Positions 1 to 8,200 of a stretch of 64,000 nucleotides of DNA are shown one piece after another; position 1 is the first letter of the stretch, and the number at the start of each line of letters is the position of its first letter. The DNA comes from Pseudomonas sp. GM41(2012) (GTDB lineage Bacteria > Pseudomonadota > Gammaproteobacteria > Pseudomonadales > Pseudomonadaceae): positions 1 through 64,000 of the forward strand of contig NZ_AKJN02000006.1 in the NCBI RefSeq assembly GCF_000282315.2, read 5' to 3'. The position numbers were made by a program, and so were the translations under genes. The notes beneath the pieces were generated by a model. The model saw only the letters and a list, made by a program, of their open reading frames with translations. It was not told the origin of the DNA and ran no database searches.

Positions 1-38
1 GGGTCAGTCGACATCATTGTTGGATGATCGACCGCTTT

Positions 39-60
39 CGCGAGCAGGCTCGCTCCCACA
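39..60. repeat. REP half-element, GCGAGCAGGCTCGCTCCCAC family
   Basis: A single REP unit matches the half-sites found in pairs elsewhere in the window (for example 31481-31544 and 35498-35563). Its inverted partner is not present on this side of the adapter sequence at 95-132, as expected if the sequence is broken there. Confidence 0.75.
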
Positions 61-94
61 TTTTTTGATCCGGTTACAGGCCAATATCCCACTC

Positions 95-132
95 CTGTCT
101 CTTATACACATCTAGATGTGTATAAGAGACAG
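95..132. other. Nextera/Tn5 mosaic-end adapter pair (sequencing artefact)
   Basis: Two 19-bp copies of the hyperactive-Tn5 mosaic end lie head to head (95-113 and 114-132), forming a perfect 38-bp palindrome that begins CTGTCTCTTATACACATCT. This is the transposase recognition end used in Nextera tagmentation libraries and is not expected as a free-standing chromosomal element. Translations across it give the artefact peptides THLDVYKRQ and MCIRDRQ. No Tn5 or IS50 gene is beside it. It most likely marks an untrimmed adapter dimer or chimeric read in the assembly, so bases 1-94 may not belong next to base 133. Confidence 0.96.
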
Positions 133-232
133 ACAATACGCTATCGTCGGATCGCCGCCCGGAGCCAGCTCGGCTCCTACAAGGGATTGGCGGTGGTTTG
201 TGGAATGCGATTGGGAGGGCCGTCGATGTGGC

Positions 233-397
233 ATCAGTCCCTACGTGATGTTCGCCGTTTGCGCCGCGACAATCGGTCTGGGCTCGTGGGCAAGTTACGA
301 ATGGGTGGAAAAATGCAGCTATCGGTGGCTGAAAGGCCGAATCGACGGCGATTTGGCTATCGAGGCCGTTCCAGCTCTTTCCCGACAAAAATACTAG
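233..397 (+). pseudogene. C-terminal tail of an acyltransferase-3 (OafA/YrhL-like) protein, truncated
   Basis: The frame reads SPYVMFAVCAATIGLGSW followed by ASYEWVEKCSYRWL and stops at 397. This is a hydrophobic last helix followed by an A-S-Y-x-W-V-E-K-x2-x-R-W-type tail, typical of the C-terminus of membrane acyltransferase-3 enzymes that modify O-antigen or peptidoglycan sugars. Upstream, the frame runs through a REP-like half-site (about 157-183) and then the adapter at 95-132, so the body of the protein is missing. Whether the gene is truly broken in the genome or only in the assembly cannot be told here. The family call is moderate because only about 55 residues are visible. Confidence 0.4.
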
Positions 398-1039
<642 letters not shown>

Positions 1040-1062
1040 GTAAGGTGTTCGCTGCAAACATA

Positions 1063-1093
1063 AAAAACGGCGCCCCGTGAGCGCCGTTTTTTT
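1063..1093 (+). terminator. Rho-independent terminator after nfuA
   Basis: The stem AAACGGCGC/GCGCCGTTT with loop CCCGTGA is followed by a T run. The A run on the 5' side means it could also serve transcripts arriving from the cobM side. Confidence 0.9.
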
Positions 1094-1107
1094 ATGGGGG
1101 AAGCCTT

Positions 1108-1187
1108 AAAAGATCGCAGCCTCCGGTAGCTCCTACATAGGGATGCGTTCACCTGTAGGAGCTGCCGAAGGCTGCGATCTTTTGATC
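1108..1187. repeat. REP pair, GATCGCAGCCT...GCAGCTCCTACA family
   Basis: Two inverted half-sites (aaaagatcgcagcctccggtagctcctaca and its near-complement) are separated by about 17 bases between the convergent nfuA and cobM genes. The same family recurs at 10987-11062. Confidence 0.85.
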
Positions 1188-1195
1188 TTTTGATC

Positions 1196-1942
1196 TTATG
1201 GGCGATACAAATGCGCATGCCCCGCACGATACAGCGACGACTCGCTGAAATGATCACTGCCCAAAACCCGACCCACCAAAATCAACGCCGTGCGCCGAAA
1301 CCCCTTGGCTTCAACCTTCGCGGCAATGTCTTCAAGCGTCCCCACCACCCAATCCTGATCCGGCCAGGTCGCCCGGTGAATCACCGCGATCGGGCAATCC
1401 GCGCCGTAATGCGGCAGCAATTCGGCCAGGATCTTCTCCAGATGATTGACCCCCAGATGAATCGCCATAGTCGCCCCGTGCTGCGCCAGGCTGCCAAGCT
1501 CTTCGCCGGCAGGCATCGCAGTTTTGTCGGCATAGCGGGTCAGGATCACGCTTTGCGACACGTCGGGTAACGTCAGTTCCGCGCCCAATAGTGCCGCGCA
1601 GGCCGCCGTGGCCGTGACGCCGGGAATGATTTCAAACGGGATGTCGAGTTCGCGCAGATAGCGGATCTGCTCGCCAATCGCACCATAAAGACTCGGATCG
1701 CCGGAGTGCACCCTGGCCACGTCCTGGCCCTTGGCGTGGGCGGATTTGATCAGCTCGATGATCTGTTCCAGGTGCAGTTCGGCGCTGTTGACCACCTGTT
1801 CGGCGCGATGGCCTTCCAGCACGGCGGCGGGCACCAGGGAGCCGGCATAGATGATCACCGGGCAGCTGCGAATCAGCCGTTGGCCTTTGACTGTGATCAG
1901 TTCCGGGTCGCCGGGACCTGCGCCAATGAAGTAGACGGTCAT
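1196..1942 (-). CDS. cobM: Precorrin-4 C11-methyltransferase CobM
   Basis: This 248-residue SAM-dependent methyltransferase belongs to the tetrapyrrole methylase family and acts in the aerobic cobalamin route, methylating precorrin-4 at C-11 to give precorrin-5. The N-terminal GAGPGDPELITVKG and the later VHSGDPSLYGA and PGVTATAACAALLGAELT motifs are characteristic of CobM/CbiF. I start it at the ATG at 1942 (MTVYFIGAGPGD) because an AGGAA ribosome site precedes it. An upstream in-frame start at 1975 would add 11 residues without family support. It is the last gene of the cbtB-cbtA-cobE-cobM group, which is probably controlled by the cobalamin riboswitch at 3497-3685. Confidence 0.96.
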   Translation of the reverse strand: MTVYFIGAGPGDPELITVKGQRLIRSCPVIIYAGSLVPAAVLEGHRAEQVVNSAELHLEQIIELIKSAHAKGQDVARVHSGDPSLYGAIGEQIRYLRELDIPFEIIPGVTATAACAALLGAELTLPDVSQSVILTRYADKTAMPAGEELGSLAQHGATMAIHLGVNHLEKILAELLPHYGADCPIAVIHRATWPDQDWVVGTLEDIAAKVEAKGFRRTALILVGRVLGSDHFSESSLYRAGHAHLYRP

Positions 1943-2025
1943 CGTCGGTTCCTGTGAGAAAAAGGGGTTGGGCAAGGCTTCAGATGAAGATTGCTCATGA
2001 TCGATGGCGGGGATTATCGAGGATA

Positions 2026-2439
2026 TTAGGCGGCGCCGGCCAATGCCAAGGTGGCCTGGGCATATTTTTGTCGTGGAATCAGCAATTTTGCCGGTGCCTG
2101 GGCCAGTTGTTCGGCCAGGGCCAGGGCGGCACTTTCCGCTACGCCGTAGCAGCCGGTGCGTTCGAACGCGATGTCCGAGCGGTGGCTGAGTAGCGGTTGA
2201 TAGCCGGCCAGTTGTTCGCTGCTGAAGTACATCAACGGTAACTCAAGCTGTTCGGCCAGTTCGATCAAGCCAGGTTCTTCGCGCTTCAGGTCGATGCTGG
2301 CCAGGGCTTTGATCTGGTGAAGCTCGATTTTATGAGCCTGTAACGCCTGATCGAGTAGCGCCCGCAGCGTGCTGACGGGGCAGCCGCGCTGGCAGCCCAG
2401 GCCGACCACTAAAGTCGGCGCTGTGCTGATCTCAGTCAT
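2026..2439 (-). CDS. cobE: Cobalamin biosynthesis protein CobE (CbiG C-terminal type)
   Basis: This 137-residue protein matches the CobE/CbiG C-terminal domain family, with VVGLGCQRGCP near the N-terminus, ALASIDLKREEPGLIELA in the middle and GCYGVAESAALALA near the end. CobE is required in the aerobic pathway around the CobJ/CobM ring-contraction steps, though its biochemical role is poorly defined. The start ATG overlaps the stop of cbtA by ATGA, indicating translational coupling. It lies 83 bases before cobM in the same direction. Confidence 0.9.
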   Translation of the reverse strand: MTEISTAPTLVVGLGCQRGCPVSTLRALLDQALQAHKIELHQIKALASIDLKREEPGLIELAEQLELPLMYFSSEQLAGYQPLLSHRSDIAFERTGCYGVAESAALALAEQLAQAPAKLLIPRQKYAQATLALAGAA

Positions 2440-3143
2440 GCGTGGTATTGACCATCGCTTTTGCGGCGGAACAACCAGGCACTGATCAGGCCCAGGGCCA
2501 GCCAGAATGCCGCGTTGGTCAACTGCGAAGCGATTTTGAACTGAGCTTCCAGGGCTTCCGGAGCCAGCATCGAGTGGACTTCCGGTTGTGGTGCGCCGAT
2601 CACGTGAGGAACGGCCAGGATGGCCACGCCAAGCACTTTCATCAGCCAGTGACGGCTGAACACGATCAATGCGATGCCGACCGCGGTGGAGGCCGCCGTG
2701 CCGATCCACCAGATCTGCCGTTGCGCCAAATCAGCGGCGGCAGTGCCCGGCAGCTCAGGCGGCAGACCGAGGGTCGGTGCCAGCACGAACGTCGCGTAAC
2801 CGGCCAGGCCCCAAAGCAGGCCTTGGGAGGTTTTGGTCGGTGCGCGCAAGGTGTAAAGACCGGCCAGCATCAGGGCGAAACCGACCGCTACCACCAGGTT
2901 GCCGCCGGTGGTGGACAGCACGCGCTGCCAGCCGTCTTCCGGCTCCCAGGCCTCAGCATCGTGGGTGTGAGCGGCGACAGCACCTGCGGCGTGTTCGTGA
3001 ACTTCAACCGCGGTGGGCTCGGATTTTTCGTAAGTCTCGGCCTGCAGAATCAGCGGAGCCACCCAGAAGCTTTGCAGCAACGTCAGCAACAGGGCGGCCA
3101 GCAGCCCGGTGAACCCTGCGGTTTGCGCGATACGCTTGATCAT
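2436..3143 (-). CDS. cbtA: Cobalt transporter subunit CbtA
   Basis: This 235-residue membrane protein belongs to the CbtA family, predicted cobalt importers of proteobacteria. It begins MIKRIAQTAGFTGLLAALLLTLLQ as a first transmembrane helix. A His/Glu-rich external loop follows (VEVHEHAAGAVAAHTHD), a plausible Co2+ site, then about four more hydrophobic segments including the family motif VPHVIGAPQPEVHS. The ATG at 3143 was chosen because the protein then starts directly at the first helix. The gene is 11 bases after cbtB and overlaps cobE by 4 bases, so cbtB-cbtA-cobE are one unit. Confidence 0.93.
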   Translation of the reverse strand: MIKRIAQTAGFTGLLAALLLTLLQSFWVAPLILQAETYEKSEPTAVEVHEHAAGAVAAHTHDAEAWEPEDGWQRVLSTTGGNLVVAVGFALMLAGLYTLRAPTKTSQGLLWGLAGYATFVLAPTLGLPPELPGTAAADLAQRQIWWIGTAASTAVGIALIVFSRHWLMKVLGVAILAVPHVIGAPQPEVHSMLAPEALEAQFKIASQLTNAAFWLALGLISAWLFRRKSDGQYHA

Positions 3144-3154
3144 GTGGGCAGGTC

Positions 3155-3358
3155 TCAATGACACGGGAATGCAGAGCTGTGGCGGGTATCGTGAGCGGCG
3201 TTGTGCACCGCTTCGATGTGCGAGAAACCGGCGAAATACACAAGGCACGCACCCAGGATCGACGCACACACGGCGGCGGTCAGGCGTTGAGTCAGGGTAT
3301 TGGTGGTGCTGGCGGTGCTCTTATCGGTGTTGCTGCCGGTGCTGCTGATGATCGACAT
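3155..3358 (-). CDS. cbtB: Cobalt transporter subunit CbtB
   Basis: This 67-residue protein has one transmembrane helix (residues about 27-46) and ends in the CbtB signature HNAAHDTRHSSAFPCH, a His/Cys tail thought to bind cobalt. Its size and location directly upstream of cbtA fit the CbtAB pair. The start ATG at 3358 has an AGAGGGAAG ribosome site. The long leader upstream carries a cobalamin riboswitch, so expression should fall when adenosylcobalamin is abundant. Confidence 0.92.
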   Translation of the reverse strand: MSIISSTGSNTDKSTASTTNTLTQRLTAAVCASILGACLVYFAGFSHIEAVHNAAHDTRHSSAFPCH

Positions 3359-3496
3359 GGCGCTTCCCTCTGGTCTGTCAGCGGGTGATACAGAGCGCAT
3401 GGAAGACCCCTGCGAGTCGGGCACGCAGAGGTTCAAACAGCGCCCGCCCACCGCGGGTTTGTTATTCAGTGATCGTAATGGTCACTTTGTGTTGCG

Positions 3497-3685
3497 GGCC
3501 GGTCTCCGGGCTCACGAGGGGGCACTGGCTTTCGCCTTGACCTGCAAGCATCACCTTCCCATGCCGAACTGCTGGCACAGTGGATCTGACGCTTCGCTCG
3601 CTTACCGTTGCGGGGGCAGCACCGGACTGACATGACTTTAGAGTAAAGCACATGATTCACCGGTTTCCCGTTTCACCCTGTGAAG
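3497..3685 (-). promoter_or_regulatory. Cobalamin (AdoCbl) riboswitch upstream of cbtBA-cobEM
   Basis: Read on the minus strand, the leader has GGGAAACCGGTG, then CCGGTGCTGCCCCCGCAACG, a GCCAGTGCC B12-box-like segment and CCCGGAGACCGGCC, in the order of cobalamin riboswitches. It ends about 140 bases before cbtB. A GC-rich inverted segment between it and cbtB could be the expression platform. Confidence 0.92.
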
Positions 3686-3773
3686 GGCACCCGTAACAAG
3701 GCGTGTAGGAGAGCATGGGCGGGGGTTGGACGTCAATTGGCAAGGGTTCTCAACTCGACACCTCAGTGCCTCA

Positions 3774-3838
3774 ATCGCGGGCAAGCCTTGCTCCTACAGG
3801 ACGGCGGCGCTCTTGTAGGAGCAAGGCTTGCCCGCGAT
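3774..3838. repeat. REP pair, GCGGGCAAGCCTTGCTCCTACA family
   Basis: Two perfectly inverted 25-bp half-sites (3774-3798 and 3814-3838) lie between the two divergent riboswitches. Same family as 33916-34006 and the single copy at 22026-22051. Confidence 0.9.
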
Positions 3839-3890
3839 AGCGTCCTGAGGGTCGGCACAAGACATTGACCCGCCCCCACACGATGCGTAG

Positions 3891-4090
3891 CCTTGCGCTT
3901 TCGAGGTTCTTCGGCGTTTGCCGAAGCTAAGAAGGGAACGCGGTCGATGCCGCGGCTGCCCCCGCAACTGTGAACGGTGATGTTCGCTGCCACGCCACTG
4001 CAAACCCTGTGCAACGGGTTCGCGGGAAGGCGCAGCGAATGCCAGGCCCACCAGCCCTGCACACCGTCAGCCAGGAGACCTGCCTCGACA
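3891..4090 (+). promoter_or_regulatory. Cobalamin (AdoCbl) riboswitch upstream of cobW-cobN
   Basis: Plus-strand leader elements appear in canonical order: AAGAAGGGAACGCGGTC, GCGGCTGCCCCCGCAACTGT, the B12-box GCCACTG, and GTCAGCCAGGAGACCTGCC. It ends about 110 bases before the cobW start and is divergent from the riboswitch at 3497-3685, giving two independently sensed cobalamin-repressible transcripts. Confidence 0.95.
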
Positions 4091-4201
4091 CAGATTCTCA
4101 CTACAACCGGGCGGGGTGATCCGGTGACGAACTCTTCCGCGCGCGCCTCCGCCGCTGCGATTGTCGTCCCGTATGCCCGCCACCTTGCCAAAGGGCATCC
4201 G

Positions 4202-5257
4202 ATGAAAACACTGGCCAAACTCCCCGTCACCATCGTTACCGGCTTCCTCGGCTCGGGCAAAACCACATTGCTGCGGCACATGCTCGACAACGCTCAGGGC
4301 CGTCGCATTGCGGTGATCGTCAACGAGTTCGGCGAGCTGGGCATCGACGGCGAAATCCTCAAGCAGTGCTCCATCGGTTGCACTGAAGAAGAAGCCAACG
4401 GCCGCGTCTACGAACTGGCCAACGGCTGCCTGTGCTGCACCGTTCAGGAAGAATTCTTCCCGGTGATGCGCGAATTGGTCGCCCGTCGCGGCGACCTCGA
4501 CCACATCCTCATCGAAACTTCGGGCCTGGCCCTGCCAAAACCGCTGGTGCAAGCCTTCCAGTGGCCGGAAATCCGCAGCGCCTGCACCGTTGACGCGGTC
4601 ATCACCGTGGTCGACAGCCCAGCGGTCGCCGCCGGCACCTTCGCGGCTTTCCCGGACCAGGTCGATGCCCAGCGCAAACTCGACCCGAACCTGGACCACG
4701 AATCGCCGCTGCACGAACTGTTCGCCGACCAACTGGCCAGCGCCGACCTGGTGATCCTCAACAAGGCCGACCTGATCAGCCCTGAAGACCTGGCCCGTGT
4801 ACGCCTGGAAGTCGCTGAAGAACTGCCGCCCGCGGTGAAAGTCATCGAAGCCAGCAGCGGTCGCGTGCCACTGGACGTGCTGATCGGCCTCGGCGCCGGC
4901 TCTGAAGAACACATCGACAGCCGTCACAGTCATCACGATCACCACCATGAAGACGACCACGACCACGATGCCTTCGACTCCATCTCCATCGAACTGCCGC
5001 AAGCCGACGAAAGCCTGCTGCTGGACGCGTTGACTCAACTGGTGGTCCAGCACGGCATCCTGCGCGTCAAAGGCTTCGCGGCGATTCCGAACAAGCCGAT
5101 GCGCCTGCTGATCCAGGGCGTGGGCACACGTTTCGACAAGCACTTCGACCGTCAGTGGGGCGCCGACGAAGCGCGTACCACGCGCCTGGTGTTGATCGGT
5201 CAGGAGCTGGACGCCACTCTGCTTGAAGCGCAATTGCGCGCTGCGCTCAGCGTTTAA
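4202..5257 (+). CDS. cobW: CobW family GTP-binding cobalt chaperone
   Basis: This 351-residue G3E GTPase has Walker A GFLGSGKTT at residues about 14-22, ELANGCLCCTVQEE carrying the CxCC metal motif, and NKAD for guanine specificity. A His/Asp-rich stretch (HSHHDHHHEDDHDHD, residues about 242-256) precedes the C-terminal CobW domain. CobW proteins deliver Co2+ to the corrin pathway using GTP-driven metal release. Of the in-frame starts I use the ATG at 4202, where the conserved N-terminus begins; the earlier frame lies in the riboswitch. cobN begins 3 bases after its stop. Confidence 0.96.
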   Translation: MKTLAKLPVTIVTGFLGSGKTTLLRHMLDNAQGRRIAVIVNEFGELGIDGEILKQCSIGCTEEEANGRVYELANGCLCCTVQEEFFPVMRELVARRGDLDHILIETSGLALPKPLVQAFQWPEIRSACTVDAVITVVDSPAVAAGTFAAFPDQVDAQRKLDPNLDHESPLHELFADQLASADLVILNKADLISPEDLARVRLEVAEELPPAVKVIEASSGRVPLDVLIGLGAGSEEHIDSRHSHHDHHHEDDHDHDAFDSISIELPQADESLLLDALTQLVVQHGILRVKGFAAIPNKPMRLLIQGVGTRFDKHFDRQWGADEARTTRLVLIGQELDATLLEAQLRAALSV

Positions 5258-5260
5258 GCC

Positions 5261-8200
5261 ATGCACCTGCTCAGGACCCAGCCCGGCGGTTTCGTGTCGG
5301 ATGACAACATTGCCGACCTTGGACAAACCCCCGCCGAGCTGGTGATCCTGTGCAGCGGCGACTCCAGCCTCGCGCTGCTCGCCGAAGCGGCGCAGCAGTT
5401 GCCCGACGATTACCCCAGCGTGCGCCTGGCCAATCCGATGCAGGTGCAGAATCACGCCTCGGTCGACCTGTATGTCGACGAAGTGCTGCGCCACGCCAAG
5501 GTGATTCTGATCTCGTTGCATGGCGGTATCGCCTATTGGCGTTATGGCGTCGAGCGTCTGGTGCAGCTGTCGGAACGCGGCGTGCAGCTGATTCTGGTGC
5601 CCGGCGATGACCGCCCGGACCCGGAACTCAGCGACCTGAGCACAGTGGGCGCGGAAGACCGCGACCGGCTCTGGCAGTTTTTGCGTCAGGGCGGCATGAG
5701 CAATGCCCTGGATTTTTTCCGCTGCCTCGCCAATTGTTGGCTGGATCGCGACTACGCCTGGGCCGAGCCGCAAACCTTGCCGCGCACGGCGATTTACCAC
5801 CCGCGCAAAAGCCCCGCTGAACTGAAGGATTGGCAAGCCGACTGGCAGGCCGGTCAACCGGTGGCGGCGGTGCTGTTCTACCGCTCGCATTTGCAGGCGG
5901 CCAACACCGGCTTCATCGATGTTTTCTGCCTGCGTTTGCAGGCGGCGGGGCTGAACCCGTTGCCGATTGCCGTGGCCAGTCTGAAAGAGCCCGGCTGCCT
6001 GACGGTGGTTGAGGACTGGCTGGATGAAGTCGAGGCCGGCGTAATTCTCAACACCACCGGTTTCGCCCAATCCAGCCCCGAGGCGCCGCATTTGCGACCG
6101 TTTCGCCGCAACATCCCGGTGATCCAGGCGATCTGCGCGCAGGACAACGAGCCCGGATGGCGCGCCAGCGAACAAGGCCTCGGCCCGCGTGATCTGGCGA
6201 TGCACATCGCGCTGCCGGAACTGGATGGGCGGATCATCAGCCGACCGATCAGCTTCAAGGACCTGGCCTGGCGCAGCGAGCGCAGTCAATCCGATGTGGT
6301 CTGCTATCGACCACAACCGGAACGCATGGATTTTGTCGCCGAACTGGCGCGGCGCTGGATTGATCTGGCACGAGTGCCCAACGCTGAAAAACGCATCGCC
6401 CTGATCCTCGCCAACTACCCGACCCGCGACGGTCGCATCGGCAATGGCGTGGGCCTCGACACCCCGGCCGCGGCGCTGAACATCCTGCGTGCGCTGCATA
6501 AAGAAGGTTATCCGCTGCCGGCCGAGTTGCCTGATAGCGGCACCGCGTTGGTCCAGCAATTACTCGGTGGCGTCAGCAACGACCTCGACACCCTCGACCA
6601 GCGCCCGTGTATGCAAAGCCTCGCGCTGGACGACTACAACCTGATGTTCAACGCCTTGCCCGAATCCAATCGCCAAGCGGTGCTGGAGCGTTGGGGCTCG
6701 CCGCAAAGCGATCCGATGTTCCGTGGCGGGCGAATGATGATCGCCGGGCTGCGCTTTGGCCTGACCTTCGTCGGCATTCAACCGGCGCGGGGTTATCAGG
6801 TCGATCCGAGCGCGGTGTATCACGACCCGGACCTGGTGCCGCCTCACGGTTACCTGGCGTTCTATTTCTGGTTGCGCAACACCTATGGTGCCCACGGCGT
6901 GATCCACGTCGGCAAGCACGGCAACCTCGAATGGTTGCCGGGCAAAGGCGTCGGTCTGTCCGAGCATTGCTGGCCGGATGCGCTGCTCGGTCCGCTGCCG
7001 AACATCTATCCGTTCATCGTCAACGATCCGGGCGAGGGCGCCCAGGCCAAGCGCCGCACGCAAGCGGTGATCATCGATCACCTGATGCCGCCGCTGACCC
7101 GCGCCGAAACGTACGGCCCGTTGCGCAACCTCGAACTACTCGCCGACGAGTATTACGAAGCGCAAATGCTCGACCCGCGCCGTGCCCGGGAATTGCAACG
7201 CGACATCCTGCAACTGGTACGCGAGACGCACATCGACCGCGAACTGCAACTGGACGAAAAGCTCGACAGTGATGCCGATGCAGCGATCTGGCTGCCGCGT
7301 CTGGACACCTATTTGTGCGACTTGAAAGAGTCGCAGATCCGCGACGGCCTGCATGTGTTTGGCGAGTCGCCGATCGGGCGCTTGCGCATCGACACGTTGC
7401 TGGCGCTGTTACGTATTCCGCGTGGCGATGGGCGCGGTGCGCAATCGAGTCTGCTGCGGGCCTTGGCCAAGGCGTTCACGCTGGGCTTCGATCCGCTGGA
7501 TTGCGCGCTCGCCGAACCTTGGACCGGGCCACGTCCGATTGAATTGCAAACCCTCACCGATGAAGTCTGGCGCACAGCAGGTGATACCCGCGAACGTCTG
7601 GAACTGTTTGCTGCTCAACTGATCTCGCAGACGTTGAATACCGAGGTCGAGCCCGTCCCCTGGGGGAGCGAGCTTTTGTGGCGAGGGGATTTATCCCCGT
7701 TGGGTCGCGAAGCGGCCCCAAAAAATGGGACTGCTGCGCAGTCCAACGGGGCGGTGCGACGTTTCGCTAAATCCCCTCGCCACAAAAGCTCTGTCCCACA
7801 GGAGGCGGGCTGGTCAGAAGTGAGCGCCATCGTCGACAGCCTGCGTGAAGTCGTCGCGCCACGGCTGGATGCCTGCGGCCCGGCGGAAATGCGCGGTCTG
7901 CTCGATGCGCTCAGTGGCCGCTTCGTGCCGGCCGGCCCCAGCGGTGCGCCGAGTCGCGGTCGACTCGACGTGCTGCCGACCGGGCGCAACTTCTACTCGG
8001 TGGACGTGCGTAACCTGCCGACCACCACCGCGTGGCGTATCGGTTTTCAGTCGGCCAACCTGATTCTCGAACGACACCTGCAAGACCACGGCGATCACTT
8101 GCGTCAGCTCGGCTTGTCGGTGTGGGGCACCGCGACCATGCGCACCGGTGGCGACGACATCGCCCAGGCCATGGCGCTGATGGGCGTGCGCCCGGTCTGG

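Noticed and set aside
116..232. ORF start region MCIRDRQ...
   Set aside because: It begins inside the Nextera palindrome and then crosses a REP-like half-site; only the part from about 233 resembles a protein family.
4067..6559. 830-codon minus-strand ORF over cobW and cobN
   Set aside because: It is an open antisense frame caused by high GC codon bias; its repeated H/Q/R-rich composition matches no family and cobW/cobN are certain.
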